Source of the DNA: Litoditis marina
Lineage: Eukaryota; Nematoda; Chromadorea; Rhabditida; Rhabditidae
DNA: 64,000 nt
Assembly (NCBI GenBank): GCA_964036275.1
Contig: OZ038435.1
Span: 18,103,632-18,167,631 of the forward strand
Direction of reading: 5' to 3'
Both the position numbers and the translations under genes were made by a program. Position 1 is the stretch's first letter; each line of letters opens with the position of its first letter. The notes beneath the pieces are model-generated. The model made no database searches and was not told the DNA's origin. It saw only the letters and a list, made by a program, of their open reading frames with translations. Shown here one piece after another: positions 34,491 to 45,628 of the stretch.

Positions 34491-35697
34491 AAAAAAATCA
34501 GCGTGAGGTCCATGCGCAATATGGTTCTTGGGTGACTCCGTATAGGCCGGCGCTTCAGACCTTCAGAGAAGTTTTTTTGCAGCTTTCAAAAAATGAAACG
34601 TCGGAAGTTTGTCAAACAGGTGAATTCAAACTTTGCAATTAGCCTCAATCCTTAATCTTTCTTTCTCATCTCTAAAAAAATGCTTTCCAAACTATGACGA
34701 AACTTGATAAGATAAACATCAAGTTAATGATAAATCGATGAGTATATCCTGAATCCTGTCTCACTGATACTGTTTGGGTTCACGTACACAAAGAGGAAAT
34801 AACCGGTTTATGAAAAAAACGTTTTTTGAAAAAGAAAAGTATCTTCTTTCATTTTCTAAGGCTGTTCAGGCTAGTTGTTTCTTGTAGTCATCGTAAATAA
34901 ACACTCTCCGAGCTGAAAAAAAACATTTTTTCTCCAACGTGGCGTCTAATAGTGAAGAACACAAAGCAGCCATTCGAAAGAATAATCCGATTCTATTAAA
35001 AGTTCCCGAATATGCTAAAATGTTTCCAATAATCGAGTTTGAAAGAAGGGAGTTTCTATCAATCAAGTAAGTTAAGATCAATGTTTGGTTTTTTTATTTG
35101 AACCGAAACACGAGGTGGTATAGATGTTCTTAAGTGGATGCCAAATTTTTGAGTTTGTCTCTCGGCGGGATCGAACCTCCGAGCAAAACATCCGTAGAAG
35201 GGCATTAACCACTGCGCTATAGGGTACAACAAGCGTTGACATCGAAGACATGTGTGCGTACACATCGGAAAGTGAGCTATACAGTACGCTGCCGCCTTCA
35301 CGCTGGCAACGACTATATCGAGTGGCGACGTTTTGAAAAGGCATCAAAAAGCGAATGACAATAGACTGGATACGGTCACCGAGATGTTATGATCGGCAGT
35401 ACTTTGACCTCTTTTGTACGTCTCTCAATGCTTTCGTATGCACTAGTTCTGCGTTTTCGGTCTTTTGATTGGCTGAATCAAGTTGTTTAGGTCAGAAATA
35501 GTTTGTCTCAGTTTCTGGATGAGAAAATTGTCTAAAATTCGAGCCCACGAGAATTTTCGTTTCCACGGCTCAAGTTTGTGTGTGCGTTCTGTGAACTTTT
35601 TTATTTTACAAACATTCCTAATTTTTTTCTCAGATTTAGAGCTGTCACGAGAATACTGTCCCAGTCAACTTTCAGTAACATTGAAAACACAATCTAG
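34491..35697 (+). CDS. Gene G: unrecognised protein, 3' exons only
   Basis: Three exons agree in phase: 34491-34619 (REVHAQYGSWVTPYRPALQT...), 34913-35066 (ends at a perfect GTAAGT donor; FSNVASNSEEHKAAIR, VPEYAKMFPIIEFERREF) and 35634-35697 (FRAVTRILSQSTFSNIENTI, TAG). The product is predicted helical. The upstream part is not identified. The first exon enters with one carried base, compatible with the D' exon ending at 32655 or with an unseen exon. I do not recognise the family. Acceptor quality at 34912 is poor. Confidence 0.4.
35110..35330 (-). repeat. tRNA-derived SINE, family S
   Basis: Reverse strand: GTTGCCAGCGTGAAGGC head, then TCACTTTCCGATGTGTACGC, ATAGCGCAGTGGTTAATGCC (A box) and GGAGGTTCGATCCCG (B box). 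Lies in the last intron of gene G. Confidence 0.75.
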
Positions 35698-35770
35698 TGA
35701 TTGTAACATAGACAATACAAGAAAAATAAGATACATTTCAATTCAGTAAGAACTGTTTATCTCCAGATAA

Positions 35771-38700
35771 TTATGTCAAAACCATTCTGGTACGAGGAGC
35801 GTAATACAGGTTGGAAATTTCTCCCTTGTTCGGAACGTTGGAAGACTTGTCATTCAGTCTGTAAAGATATCGATGAAATGCGTATATACTGTTAGTATAT
35901 ATTGCAGTCACGTGAAACATGTTGGACACAGCAGAACTCATACACGTGCCATGACAAAGTGCACGATTCCTCATTAGAATGCGACATTTACGTGGCTACT
36001 TATTTCACTCCCAGTCTATTAACTCTTCTCACCATACCCAACACAGTCACATAGAATAATACATTGATACACAAACACAACTCTCTAGTCTGAACCAAAT
36101 ACAAAAACTTGGATATTTCCAATGTTTGTGAAAGAAAACAACGTATAGGTATGTTCGGGAAGTATATGAATGGAGAAGAATGACTATTGAGGTGGAAACG
36201 GAAGGAGGAGAGCAAATTCCAACCGCGTGTTTGGAAATTGGTTAGTTTCAGATAGCGAACACCAGGCGCTGTAGCAATTTCTCAAAAAACCTCAAAAATG
36301 ACATACCTCGTGAGTAATATCTCAATAACTTCTCATGAGATTCTAGTGATTAATATGCTAGTTCGTTTCACCAATCAATGTCCTTCTACAGTTCATAGTT
36401 CAGTTCTACAGTTCTACAGTTCAGTATTCAGGAGGCTTTTTCTAATGAATAAATTATTATTTTGCTTTCAAACTTTCAGAGTTTGTTTGTGAAGGTAGAA
36501 AACAGAATAGCACAGTTTGAAATCATTCTAAAAACATCAAACTACGAAACGTTGATCTAGAAGTTCGCGCAGATTACTGTAGAGGGTTATAAGTGCGTGG
36601 AACATACTATACCACATTGATTGTTCACAAGTAGCTCATGAACTTGAGAAACTCGGTAGGAGTGGCCACACCGCCAGGTTATAAAACTCGCCTATACGTT
36701 CCATGATTTCCGATCCAAGTTCCAGGGTTGTCACATTTACTATCGGCTACGTATTCGCTGGAAAAAAAAACAGGTTTTGCCGAACCGTTGTGGAGAGTGT
36801 ACGTTCAACTTGGCATGGGGCGGGTTTGGCGAGCAGCCAGATCGTCTGCGTATCATTGATCTACACTATTTTGTAGCTGCCTCGACGAGAGACTGTGCAA
36901 GTCGAGAGCCGCAGATGTCTGCCGTCTCATTGACCTGCATTCTCTCTCGCTATAGTTGTATTCATTCTCACTAAGACTCCTACAGTATGGTTACTAGCTA
37001 CTTCCAGTTTACTTTCACGTTTGTTATGGGAATATTCGAAAATGTTGGTATCGAATGCGGATTTTTCTATGGTAATTAATATTAATATTATCTTGAAGAA
37101 AAATCAGAATTTCGACGTGAATTCTTGTCTATATAAAAATTCGGAACTCGAAACTTAGTTGATTTAGTTTTAGTTTAAATTTCAGGTTTTCGAGTTCAAC
37201 TCGAAAATCGAAAACTAAACGCAAGAAACTCGAAACTCAGAAAGATCTAACTCGATCTTACTCAGTTACAATTATAAAATGGTCCAATCATTGATGGAAA
37301 GAGGCTGATATTGACAGTGCTGAAAATGCACATTGGCGCGATACTTGAGCGATAACTTCGGCGTCAAAACTAACAATTTGATGATTTCCTTGTTGGTGTG
37401 CGGATTCGTCATTGTGAACGTCGCAGAGTCAATTCTCCAAGGATGGTGGTAGAAAGGGTTCGAAATATCCGCGTATGAAGACTGGAAAAGTGGAAATAAA
37501 AAGTTTATGAGGGATGAGTTTTTGAGGGAACTTTTTCACAACTACCTGCCTCCTACCTGGACTTAGCTGAAGTGAATTTCGAATCTTGGAAGCAGTTTTT
37601 GGATGAAACTTTCTGTTTTTACAAAATTTTGCATCGGGAGTATAGGGCGCCGGCTCGACATTTTGTCCGATCAGTATTTTACCAGAGTACGTATACAAGA
37701 AGATCCCGGCCTTCACCCCATCCTGCGTCTCTCGCTCTGCCTCACTAGCTAGCCCTAGCACTAACCCGGCGGGATGTAAGAGCAGAGAAATAGTGTATGT
37801 TTTAGGAGACGCAGAATGGGATGAAGGTGCCGGGATCTTCAAGCGTACGTACTCAGGTCGTATAGTGTGATCAAATCGCCGAGTAAGCTATAGTCGTCGC
37901 CAACGGAAAAGCTGGAGGGTAATGTATATCTCATTCTCGCTGTGTACGCAGACATGCCTTCCATTAAAGGCTTGCCTTTCATGTGCTCCAGTAGCTCTGT
38001 TACGAAACTTTCGCTTGAAAGTTCGATTCCGGCGAGGAACAGAAATGTATAAATTGGGCACTCACTACAATTGAGCAAAAATCAAATAGCGTTCCACAGA
38101 CTTCTTACTCACGTGTACTTTTTTTACCCGTAAAACCGGCAAACCTACGCGTGATAACCAGAGCAATCAAAAATTTTCACCAGTACTATTGATCACTATG
38201 AACAGTCATAGTTTACCTGGTTCCAGTGCCACATTTTGGGGTCGAATCCATAAAAGATGGGGTTGTCGTACTTCACTGAAGCTGCGCGAACCAGCAACAC
38301 CACAACATAGTTCTTCACCTTGGGCAGGTGGGCCAACTGAAAGAAAACTTATTCATTTTCATTCAATTTCAGATGAATCAAGTTTGTGGATTAGTCTAGT
38401 ATCAACAATACAAACCCTAACACCAGAAACTTTGAAGAAGAGAAGAACTACAACGTTTGAAAACGTGTGATTCGGAAAAAGTGTAATTCATTTTTGAGCG
38501 TGGATAGAAATGAAACCAACCCGATATTTCATGTTGAACTTTTGGTCCATTATTCTCACGTCAGTACCAACGAAATGACTCGGCGTAATATCGCCCCAAA
38601 AAAGTGCCTGTGAAAAGTAAAAAGTAAATACGAGCAAGAGACAGAGAGGCGCTGCGTCTCATCAAACATACGCTATTATCCGTTGTCTCTCATAGTGCGT

Positions 38701-39954
38701 GTAATACTTATTAAATATCCGCCTCATTCGAACCTGCCCTAAATGTTTTGGAGGCGCGAACACTAACCAACCGGACATACAGCAAGGTGTTGACGATTTG
38801 TATAAAGGTGTTCTTTCACATCACAAAGTGAAATATACAGTATACCCCTGTACTTCTTGGGGCGACATATATTCACTCCGTTGGGTTGCAACACGCCTAC
38901 TGTCCAAAAGTTTTTGTTTCTTGTTAGTGGATCACACAGTCACGCAAATCACGTTAAACACAGCACAGAACTCAGAAACGTGCACAGAAAAAGTGCACGA
39001 TTCCTTATCAGAATACAAACTCAGAATACAAGGAACTTTTCATTTTACGTCTAGTGTACCTGACACATAGCCATAACTCCTTCTAGATGTTTCTTTGGTT
39101 TACCTCAGAAGAAAACAGATTGGGTAATTTTTGAGAATTGTGGTAAACCCAGGCACCGTAGCAAAATCATTTTAAAAGGTCAGCTCGGAGCTGAACTATC
39201 TCTATCTGAACTCTACGTGACCCCGATTTGGGTCACCCCCCCCCTCCCCTATGCTTAAACGACTTTGCTACGGTTCCAGTTTTTAGCCAGTTTCAAGCGA
39301 AAATCTCCAAAAGTTCTCACAGTCTCAAATGAAATAAATGAACTGAATGAAATAAAAAAAATGAACTGACGACAATCTCGTCCTTGTTGTCCACTCCAAG
39401 TAGCACGTAGGCGTCGAGAATCAAATTCGAGCCCAATGCTCCGTTCGCGCAGTTTTTCGAGGTGGCTGTGAACTGAAACAGAAAAAATGAATGAGGTGAA
39501 TAGTTGCCGCCAACGGAAACGCAGGAGGATACTGTATGTCTCCCTTTCCGCTGTGTACGCACACGTGTCTTCGATTCCAAAGCCTAACGGTTATGTGCTC
39601 TATTAGCGTAGTAGTTAGCGCCCTGCTATGAATCTTTTGCTCGCAGGTTCGATTCCGGCGAGAGACAGAAATTTATAAATTTGGCACCCACTATAATATG
39701 AACCATATTCACAATGAACATGCTATAGGAGAGATAGAAAGAGAGGGGGAGAGCGAGCAGAGGGAGAAAATGCAGTTAGACACAGATGACAGACACAAAG
39801 AAAGAGATAGAGAGAGAGAGAGATAGAGAGATAGAGAGATAGAGAGATAGAGAGATAGAGAGATAGAGAAATAGAGAGAGAGAGATAGAGAGATAGAGAG
39901 ATAGAGAGAGAGAGATAGAGAGATAGAGAGATAGAGATAGAGAGATAGAGAGAT

Positions 39955-40012
<58 letters not shown>

Positions 40013-40741
40013 GAGATACTTAAATGAGTAAAATTTAAAAAAATCTCTACTATAAATTTCTTTCTTAACAGACTTTTTCCGGACTAAAATCGAAGCGATT
40101 CTTTTCGAACCACGTGATTAGTTCCAAACCCGCCCAAGTTTGTGCTAAGAGAGGTACCAAACAAATTCAAGTAGTTAATCGGGAAGTTGGTCGACTACGT
40201 GACATTCTGGTTTTATCCTCGCTAGAGTAGGTTAACCGAACCGAGAGTAACCGAGTGGTTTGGTTTTTGAAATTTTTGTCGGGTGCGCAGACCAAACTAG
40301 AATATCACCCGGTACCGGACCACGTATACTTTGTTTCACCAATCGATAACTTTCATGAGTAATCGATACTCATATTCAATTTCAATATTCAAAGGAAATT
40401 ATCCAACCAACAAACAGACTTTTATATTCACTGTTTTTTTGAGACTGTAGTAACTAATGTGGAAAACATAATCACGAAGTTTAAACCACTTACGATACCT
40501 ACAATATATGAAAAACTTGCTTGGAAGATTTTTAATCTTACTGTAGAGGGCTATTGTTGAGTGAAACAGAGTATAACAGCACAACGTTCTCAGGTAAAAC
40601 CACTGTGCACTTTTACGTAACATTAATATATTTTTCATTATTTTTTTGTGAACCGTACGTGCAAACAAATGTATTGCTCTATTTTCGTTGCACACTTATT
40701 CACAACATCGTATTGTTCACTTTTGCTCAATTCACTACTAG

Positions 40742-40787
<46 letters not shown>

Positions 40788-41022
40788 GAAACACACCTTG
40801 CCGGGAAAGTCTTTTACTCCGTACACTTTGTGAAGAGAGATCGATATGAAGAGAATGAGAGATAAAAGCTGGAATTGAAAGATAACGAGAGAGGGAGAAA
40901 GTGAGAAGCAGCCAAAAGAAGGTAAAATAGATGAGGAGGGAGACAGAGACAGTGATACACAGATGAGCGAAGTAGAGAGCAGAAAGACAGACAAAGAGAA
41001 GAAGAGAGAGATAAAGAGAGAG

Positions 41023-41060
<38 letters not shown>

Positions 41061-41130
41061 GAGAGAGAGAGAGGTGAGAGAGACAGACCGACAGACAGAC
41101 AGACAGAGAGAGAGCGCGACCGACCTTCAT
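35771..41130 (-). CDS. Gene E: secreted protein of about 193 aa, paralog of gene F
   Basis: Seven exons in phase: 41125-41130 (ATGAAG only), 40797-40868, 39371-39472, 38521-38607, 38217-38336, 37375-37481, 35771-35858 (TAA). Exon 2 supplies the hydrophobic core of a signal peptide (LLSLILFISISLHKVYG). The mature part holds TSKNCANGALGSNLILD, PSHFVGTDVR, AASVKYDNPIFYG, YADISNPFYHHPWRIDS and the terminal VPNKGEISNLYYAPR. One cysteine is seen, so it is not disulfide-rich. Family not recognised. The gene is kept open despite a large intron 1 containing GA repeats and an AAT run, an intron 2 with a 240-bp GA/GAT array, and introns 3-6 full of SINE and MITE copies. A weak TATA-like CATAAAA lies near 41177. 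Gene F has the same exon phases and sizes for all but exons 2, 4 and 5. Confidence 0.75.
35907..35995. repeat. Short dispersed CACGTG repeat, copy 2
   Basis: CAGTCACGTGAAACATGTTG...GTGCCATGACAAAGTGCACG. Same family as 32757-32835; here in the last intron of gene E. Confidence 0.75.
36780..36965. repeat. Dispersed repeat with GTTTGGCGAGC and AGCCGCAGATG blocks
   Basis: CCGAACCGTTGTGGA, GGCGGGTTTGGCGAGCAGCC and TCTGCGTATCA match the reverse strand of 50260-50420. The later AGCTGCCTCGACGAGAGACT part matches blocks near 2800-2900, 55870-55960 and 57830-57905. Confidence 0.55.
37683..37855. repeat. Palindromic MITE, CTGAGTACGTATG family
   Basis: Arms AAGATCCCGGCCTTCACCCC and GGTGCCGGGATCTTC, with GAGACGCAG near the centre. 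Lies in intron 5 to 6 territory of gene E, outside its exons. Confidence 0.75.
37890..38067 (+). repeat. tRNA-derived SINE, family S
   Basis: CTATAGTCGTCGCCAACGGA head, CTCGCTGTGTACGCAGACAT, a shortened A-box region and AAGTTCGATTCCGGCGAG (B box). Lies in an intron of gene E, antisense to it. Confidence 0.75.
38935..39010. repeat. Short dispersed repeat, copy 3 (E-box mutated)
   Basis: CAGTCACGCAAATCACGTTA...AAAGTGCACGATTCC; same family as 32757-32835. Confidence 0.7.
39500..39702 (+). repeat. tRNA-derived SINE, family S (well preserved)
   Basis: GTTGCCGCCAACGGAAACGC head, CCGCTGTGTACGCACACGTG, TTAGCGTAGTAGTTAGCGCC (A box), GCAGGTTCGATTCCGGCGAG (B box) and tail AAATTTATAAATTTGGCACC. Lies in intron 2 of gene E. 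Confidence 0.8.
39776..40015. repeat. AGAGAT/AGAGAG microsatellite, about 240 bp
   Basis: Near-pure GA with interspersed GAT in intron 2 of gene E. Confidence 0.95.
40743..40789. repeat. (AAT)n microsatellite
   Basis: Fifteen AAT units immediately after the donor of exon 2 of gene E, within intron 2. Confidence 0.95.
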
Positions 41131-41490
41131 TTCTTCTTGACTCCGTAGAAACTGATTCTCAGCTGCTTCTCCTCGCTTTTATGAGGCCGTTTTGGACGAG
41201 TCTATGAGAACTTTGTTCCCGAAATCATGAAAATACTGAAAACGTGGCGTGTACTGAGCGTTTTTTCTCTTGGAGACGTACTTTCTTTCCAGACAGCGTC
41301 GTTTTTCACGTACACTCTTCATGAAATCGTGAACGTTGCACGTTTTTCGCACGTTTCTCCGTTTTTTCCCAGACAGGGTGGACGGAAAATTTTCTCGTTT
41401 TCAATTTTTTCTCTACGCTTCGATTTGATCGGCCGTGCTGTCAAATGTTCTTTTTGGGCTCGCTCTTTTTTCTTTCTTTTTTAATTTTTT
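41131..41490 (-). promoter_or_regulatory. Upstream region of gene E, shared with gene F
   Basis: The 5' leader CAGCTGAGAATCAGTTTCTA and about 300 bp upstream (AATCATGAAAATACTG, TACTGAG.GTTTTT, GGCCGTGCTGT) are conserved with 54333-54660 in the same order. Nearly unbroken similarity outside exons suggests either a recent segmental duplication or a conserved promoter. Confidence 0.6.
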
Positions 41491-41499
41491 TCTTTGTAT

Positions 41500-42235
41500 T
41501 TCTCATTCTTTCTTCCAATGGCGAAAACCTCAGTTTTGTGTTATTTCAGAGCCTCATAACATTTCCTTGTTTTTCAAGGATCAATTGTTAGTTAGAACTG
41601 TTGTTACACTTCTGTGTAATGAGTATTATCAATATTGATTATGTGCTCAGTAAGAGATGTACTCAAAACCGTTTCGACCCTAGCACATTAACTTAATCAT
41701 ATCACCATCCAAAAGTCCTAGTGACACAATTATATTTTGTTAAAATAAAATAACCTAATATTATCATCATTATCAGTAGAGTGATTTCTCATGTTTGTAC
41801 GCTGTAAGTGGTTTCCACTGAAAAATAATAATGTTCTATGGAAATCGTATGAAAATCAAAAAAAAGATTGAACTTTTCATTTGCTTCTTGAGATTGTGAT
41901 CTTACGAAACCGTTCGTTCCCCTACAATTTGAATGGCTTGAAAAAATTGTTGACTGTGGTAATCCACTCTTCTGAGAATACAGATAATCTTATTGAACTT
42001 TCGATTTCTATAAAAAGTGTCTGTAAAACTAGTTTGAATCAATTTAGAACTTTAAAGGTGTTGCTGCCGCTTTGAACGGGATACATCTCATTTTGAATGA
42101 ATGAACAAATTTTGAAGGAGCATTTTCTTGTCTCTCAAGATAAGTTTTGACTAAAAACTATAAAGATCCTCCATGTCCTATCGTCTTTGAACCTCGGTAT
42201 TTATTCAGTGCTTACGTTTCGGCAATATATAAGAC
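41500..42235. other. No gene seen
   Basis: AT-rich intergenic sequence; no exon-like frame with splice support. Confidence 0.45.
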
Positions 42236-42491
42236 ATCATATAAGACGTAGCCAAATGAAAATATTTTGAGAACCGCTTATTTCAGAAACTTGCACACCA
42301 AGTGCCGATCTCATACCCATCCACTTTTCTTACTCAGTAACAGTTTATTTCCCAAAAACGCGCTCCAACTGCGATTTCTGTGGAAGAATTATCAGTCTGT
42401 CAACGTACAAACTGTCGGTTCGAGTGAACCAACAGTTTGTCAAGTGACAAACTGTCGGCGGGGGGTCCCATCCTAATTTAACCATTGTTAG

Positions 42492-42687
42492 AAACCACGT
42501 TTCAGTAATCAGGGATCTAATATGACATCATTATTCTTTTCTATGTATGTTTATTGAATCAATGATTTCCAGATAAGAAAGGCAACATAAACCACGTTTC
42601 AGTAATCAGGGATCTAACATGACATCATTATTCTTTTCTATGTATGTTTATTAAATCAATGATTTCCAGATAAGAAAGGCAATATAA
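42492..42687. repeat. Tandem duplication, 98-bp unit x2
   Basis: AACCACGTTTCAGTAATCAG...GATTTCCAGATAAGAAAGGC occurs twice with about four differences. Recent duplication. Confidence 0.9.
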
Positions 42688-42699
42688 CTTGAGAGGGAG

Positions 42700-44300
42700 A
42701 TGCCAAGAGGATCTCTCGCCGGTTCCGGACCCGGCCATGCATTCTACCCTTTTGCTACTTTTGCTGCATTTGACTTTTGATACTCTTTTGGGAAATATAA
42801 ACTTTCTTTCTCTCATTGTTCGTGTTTTGTTATTTCCTATCTCTCAGTTAAGAGAGATACTTTTCTCCATTCAACCACAAAATAATGCTTCAAAATAGAA
42901 TTTATATTTCAAAAGCATATTAAACACATTATATCAGTAAAATGAATGATTCTAGAAAACTGTTCAACATTTTTCCTAATTCAGAGGTTGTTGAATTTCT
43001 ATGATGTTTCAATTAATAGTAGTTTGGTGAATCCCATATAATAGTTTTTCGGCACTGATTTTCAATAGAATAATTATGCATAGTTCCTATTCATACTGAG
43101 TTCCTTTTCTATTGTTATATTAGTTTTACTCGTACAATTCCACAATTGTTTAGTTTCCAGTCAGACTTTCTCAAAAAAACTAGTACCGAGTAAATTACCA
43201 TTGTGTAAGAGATAGAAGTCATACAAACTTTATTAAGTCAGTTCTTTTAGTTCTTAAACTAGCGCATTCAGTGGGTAGGGGACAGCGTGGCACGGAATGA
43301 CCGCTTCCCGAACGAGCCACGATTTGGTTTCCCTGGTGTTACGGCCGACCATCACCATTGGCGCGCTGCCAGCTCGGCCCGTACAAATCAAATGGATTGC
43401 TGGTCTCGGCGCGCCAACCAAGAATCGATGCCTACAGTAACCCAATGAGCATCTTAATTTGCAAATTTTTTCATATGGAAATTTCAATTTATGGAAAAAT
43501 CTTCCATTGTCTGGCCTAAAATCACTTCATTTTCACATTCTATTCATTAAAATTGTTTATCTATTAATTGTGTCTCACATCACGTTAGTTTTAGACACAT
43601 AATCTTTACTTCTGTGCTTATTTAGAAATTTTAATATATCCGAAATATATCCGAATTAGAGATATTTCGCAAAAGTGACTACTATTAGGAAGAGGATAGA
43701 AATTTAATTAGTTGTGTATCGATGCTATCTAATATATTTTGTCAAAAAAATTCCGGATTGAATTTTTATTCCTTTTTTTTTCAGTTATACAGCTCGGCTT
43801 GGACGGAAGTTACTTGTTCTGAGGATTAGAGGATCAGTTCTACCTCTATTCAATTCAATATCTGTATCAGCTGCCATACTGTCAAGGTTGGTTATGTTCA
43901 AACTGTTCGCAATTATTCTATGTGAAAAGTTCACTTGAGTAAAGGAGGGAAACTTGGAGGTTTGAGTGCGTAACTTTCGCTATACTCGTCTTTCCCAATG
44001 TGAATTTAATGTTAGTTCGTTTGACAACTAGAGAGAATGGCAATGATCGATGTGCTCTCTCAATCTTCGAACTGTAATTTATTCCATGTTGTGTAGTCGT
44101 GAATTTAATAAGTCCTAAATTTAATCGTTTTTCGAATATGAAGTATTAAGTATTGACTTTCCGCATGTTTACGTTTCTCAAGTTGCTCACTTGAATTCAA
44201 CTATATGAAGAACGTTCAATCATAGGATACGTTTGGAGAAATATAAGGTTTAATCATAGGATTTATGCGAGAATTTTGGTATAGAAAAGGCGCCGATCCA
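42700..44300. other. No confident gene; GC-rich patch at 43260-43430
   Basis: AT-rich apart from a GC-rich patch whose reverse-strand frame (77 aa, R/P-rich) has no recognisable family and no splice support. Confidence 0.4.
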
Positions 44301-44305
44301 CTTTT

Positions 44306-44455
44306 ACTCACTTTTAGCATGACGATCCGCTTTCAATTTTCAATTCAAGTATATTACTTTTACTTACTTTTAACTTGACGATCCGCTTTCAATTTTCAAT
44401 TCAAGTATATTACTTTCACTTACTTTTACTTACTTTTAACTGGACGATTACGTTT
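44306..44455. repeat. Tandem repeat, about 55-60-bp unit, 2.5 copies
   Basis: Unit contains GACGATCCGCTTTCAATTTT and CAATTCAAGTATATTACTTT, upstream of gene H. Confidence 0.8.
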
Positions 44456-44667
44456 TTACACTCCGTCCATAAGGCTATTCTTTTAGAAAATCAAGTGTCC
44501 CCTTATCGAAACTGCGATAATTGCAACTAGGCTAAAATTTATATCTACTTGTATGCATTAGATTCTTTTCAACACTGAATTGTAGGAATGAGGGAGTTCA
44601 TCACCAGTTTGCTGCAGCTTTTAATTTGAAGCGTTTATTTTGCATTAAATCATTTTTATTATTTTAG

Positions 44668-45597
44668 ATGCCGCCGTTTGGAGTGGCTGCGCGAACTGTT
44701 TTATTCAAAAGACCTGATGGGCAAGTAATTTGTTTAAATAAGCCAAAACAGAGTGCTGCCAGTAAAACTTCTCCACCCAACTCTCACGCGAGCCCAAAAA
44801 ACATCGTTCGCAACAGAGTGGTACCTTTTGCTAAACCTGATCCGTTAAAGTGCGAGCAATTTCGTAGATTCTGTCTGGGTGAATCTGAAGCCATTTCGCA
44901 AAACGCGTTTTTGGTTGCCGAAAACGAACGGCTGAAAAGTTTGCTTCTATCGAAAAACGATGAACATTTGAAAACCACGATTTCTTCTCAAAGAGATGAA
45001 TTGTCACGCCTTCGAACCAAATTGAAAGTTGCACAACAGTTTCGCTCACGTTGTGATGATCTTTCCGATGAGCTGTATGACTTGAAACAAGAGAACGCTC
45101 TTATACGAAATAAGGTTGATATCACCAAATCATCTTTCGTTAATGCGAAAAAACGCGAAAAAAGAGCCAAATTGACTGTTAGCGGTCTAAAATCTGACAT
45201 CACTGCCATGCAAAAAGCAATGTCTCCGCCAACCTCAAAGCGTTACGATTTATTGCAAGATAAGCAATCTAAAAATGTGCGATTAGAGAGAATGAGTTCG
45301 ACTCTTACTGAGATTTGTGGCACGAACGATGTACTCGTTTGGAAGAAATTTCTCACAGATTTTGATGCAAAAGTTTTGACTGAATCGACCTCTCCATCGC
45401 AGAACAGCAAACTTTCCGGTTTCCAGTCTTTTGTGTTTATGAGGAAATTTGAAATATCTTACAATAAGTATGGAAAGATGAAACAAATGTTGAAAGACTT
45501 GTGTTCGTTCGATGTTTTATCTTCTCTGAGGCAAATTCGAAAAGAGGTGAAAAGGTTCAGCACAAAATCCCTCTATGACGTAGCTATGGTTGAGTGA
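44668..45597 (+). CDS. Gene H: single-exon coiled-coil protein, 309 aa
   Basis: An uninterrupted frame whose ATG directly follows TTATTATTTTAG, a trans-splice-like acceptor. The N-terminus is basic and Ser/Pro-rich (residues 1-60). Residues about 80-190 are a long coiled coil (ENERLKSLLLSK, LSRLRTKLKVAQ, LYDLKQENALIRN). The C-terminus is basic and helical. No signal peptide, membrane segment or catalytic motif. No family recognised. Its stop is only 31 bases before the start of gene I, suggesting a dicistronic unit. Lack of introns is unusual among neighbours and would suit a mobile element gene. Confidence 0.75.
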   Translation: MPPFGVAARTVLFKRPDGQVICLNKPKQSAASKTSPPNSHASPKNIVRNRVVPFAKPDPLKCEQFRRFCLGESEAISQNAFLVAENERLKSLLLSKNDEHLKTTISSQRDELSRLRTKLKVAQQFRSRCDDLSDELYDLKQENALIRNKVDITKSSFVNAKKREKRAKLTVSGLKSDITAMQKAMSPPTSKRYDLLQDKQSKNVRLERMSSTLTEICGTNDVLVWKKFLTDFDAKVLTESTSPSQNSKLSGFQSFVFMRKFEISYNKYGKMKQMLKDLCSFDVLSSLRQIRKEVKRFSTKSLYDVAMVE

Positions 45598-45628
45598 TGT
45601 TTTATGCTATTCAATTGTTGCGTTTAAG

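Noticed and set aside
40738..41130. A 130-aa Ser/Leu-rich protein starting at the ATG of gene E
   Set aside because: The frame reads intron 1 (CT repeat) and, further on, other sequence; splicing after ATGAAG gives the conserved signal peptide instead.
43254..43487. A 77-aa reverse frame in a GC-rich patch
   Set aside because: No family, no splice sites, isolated composition effect.
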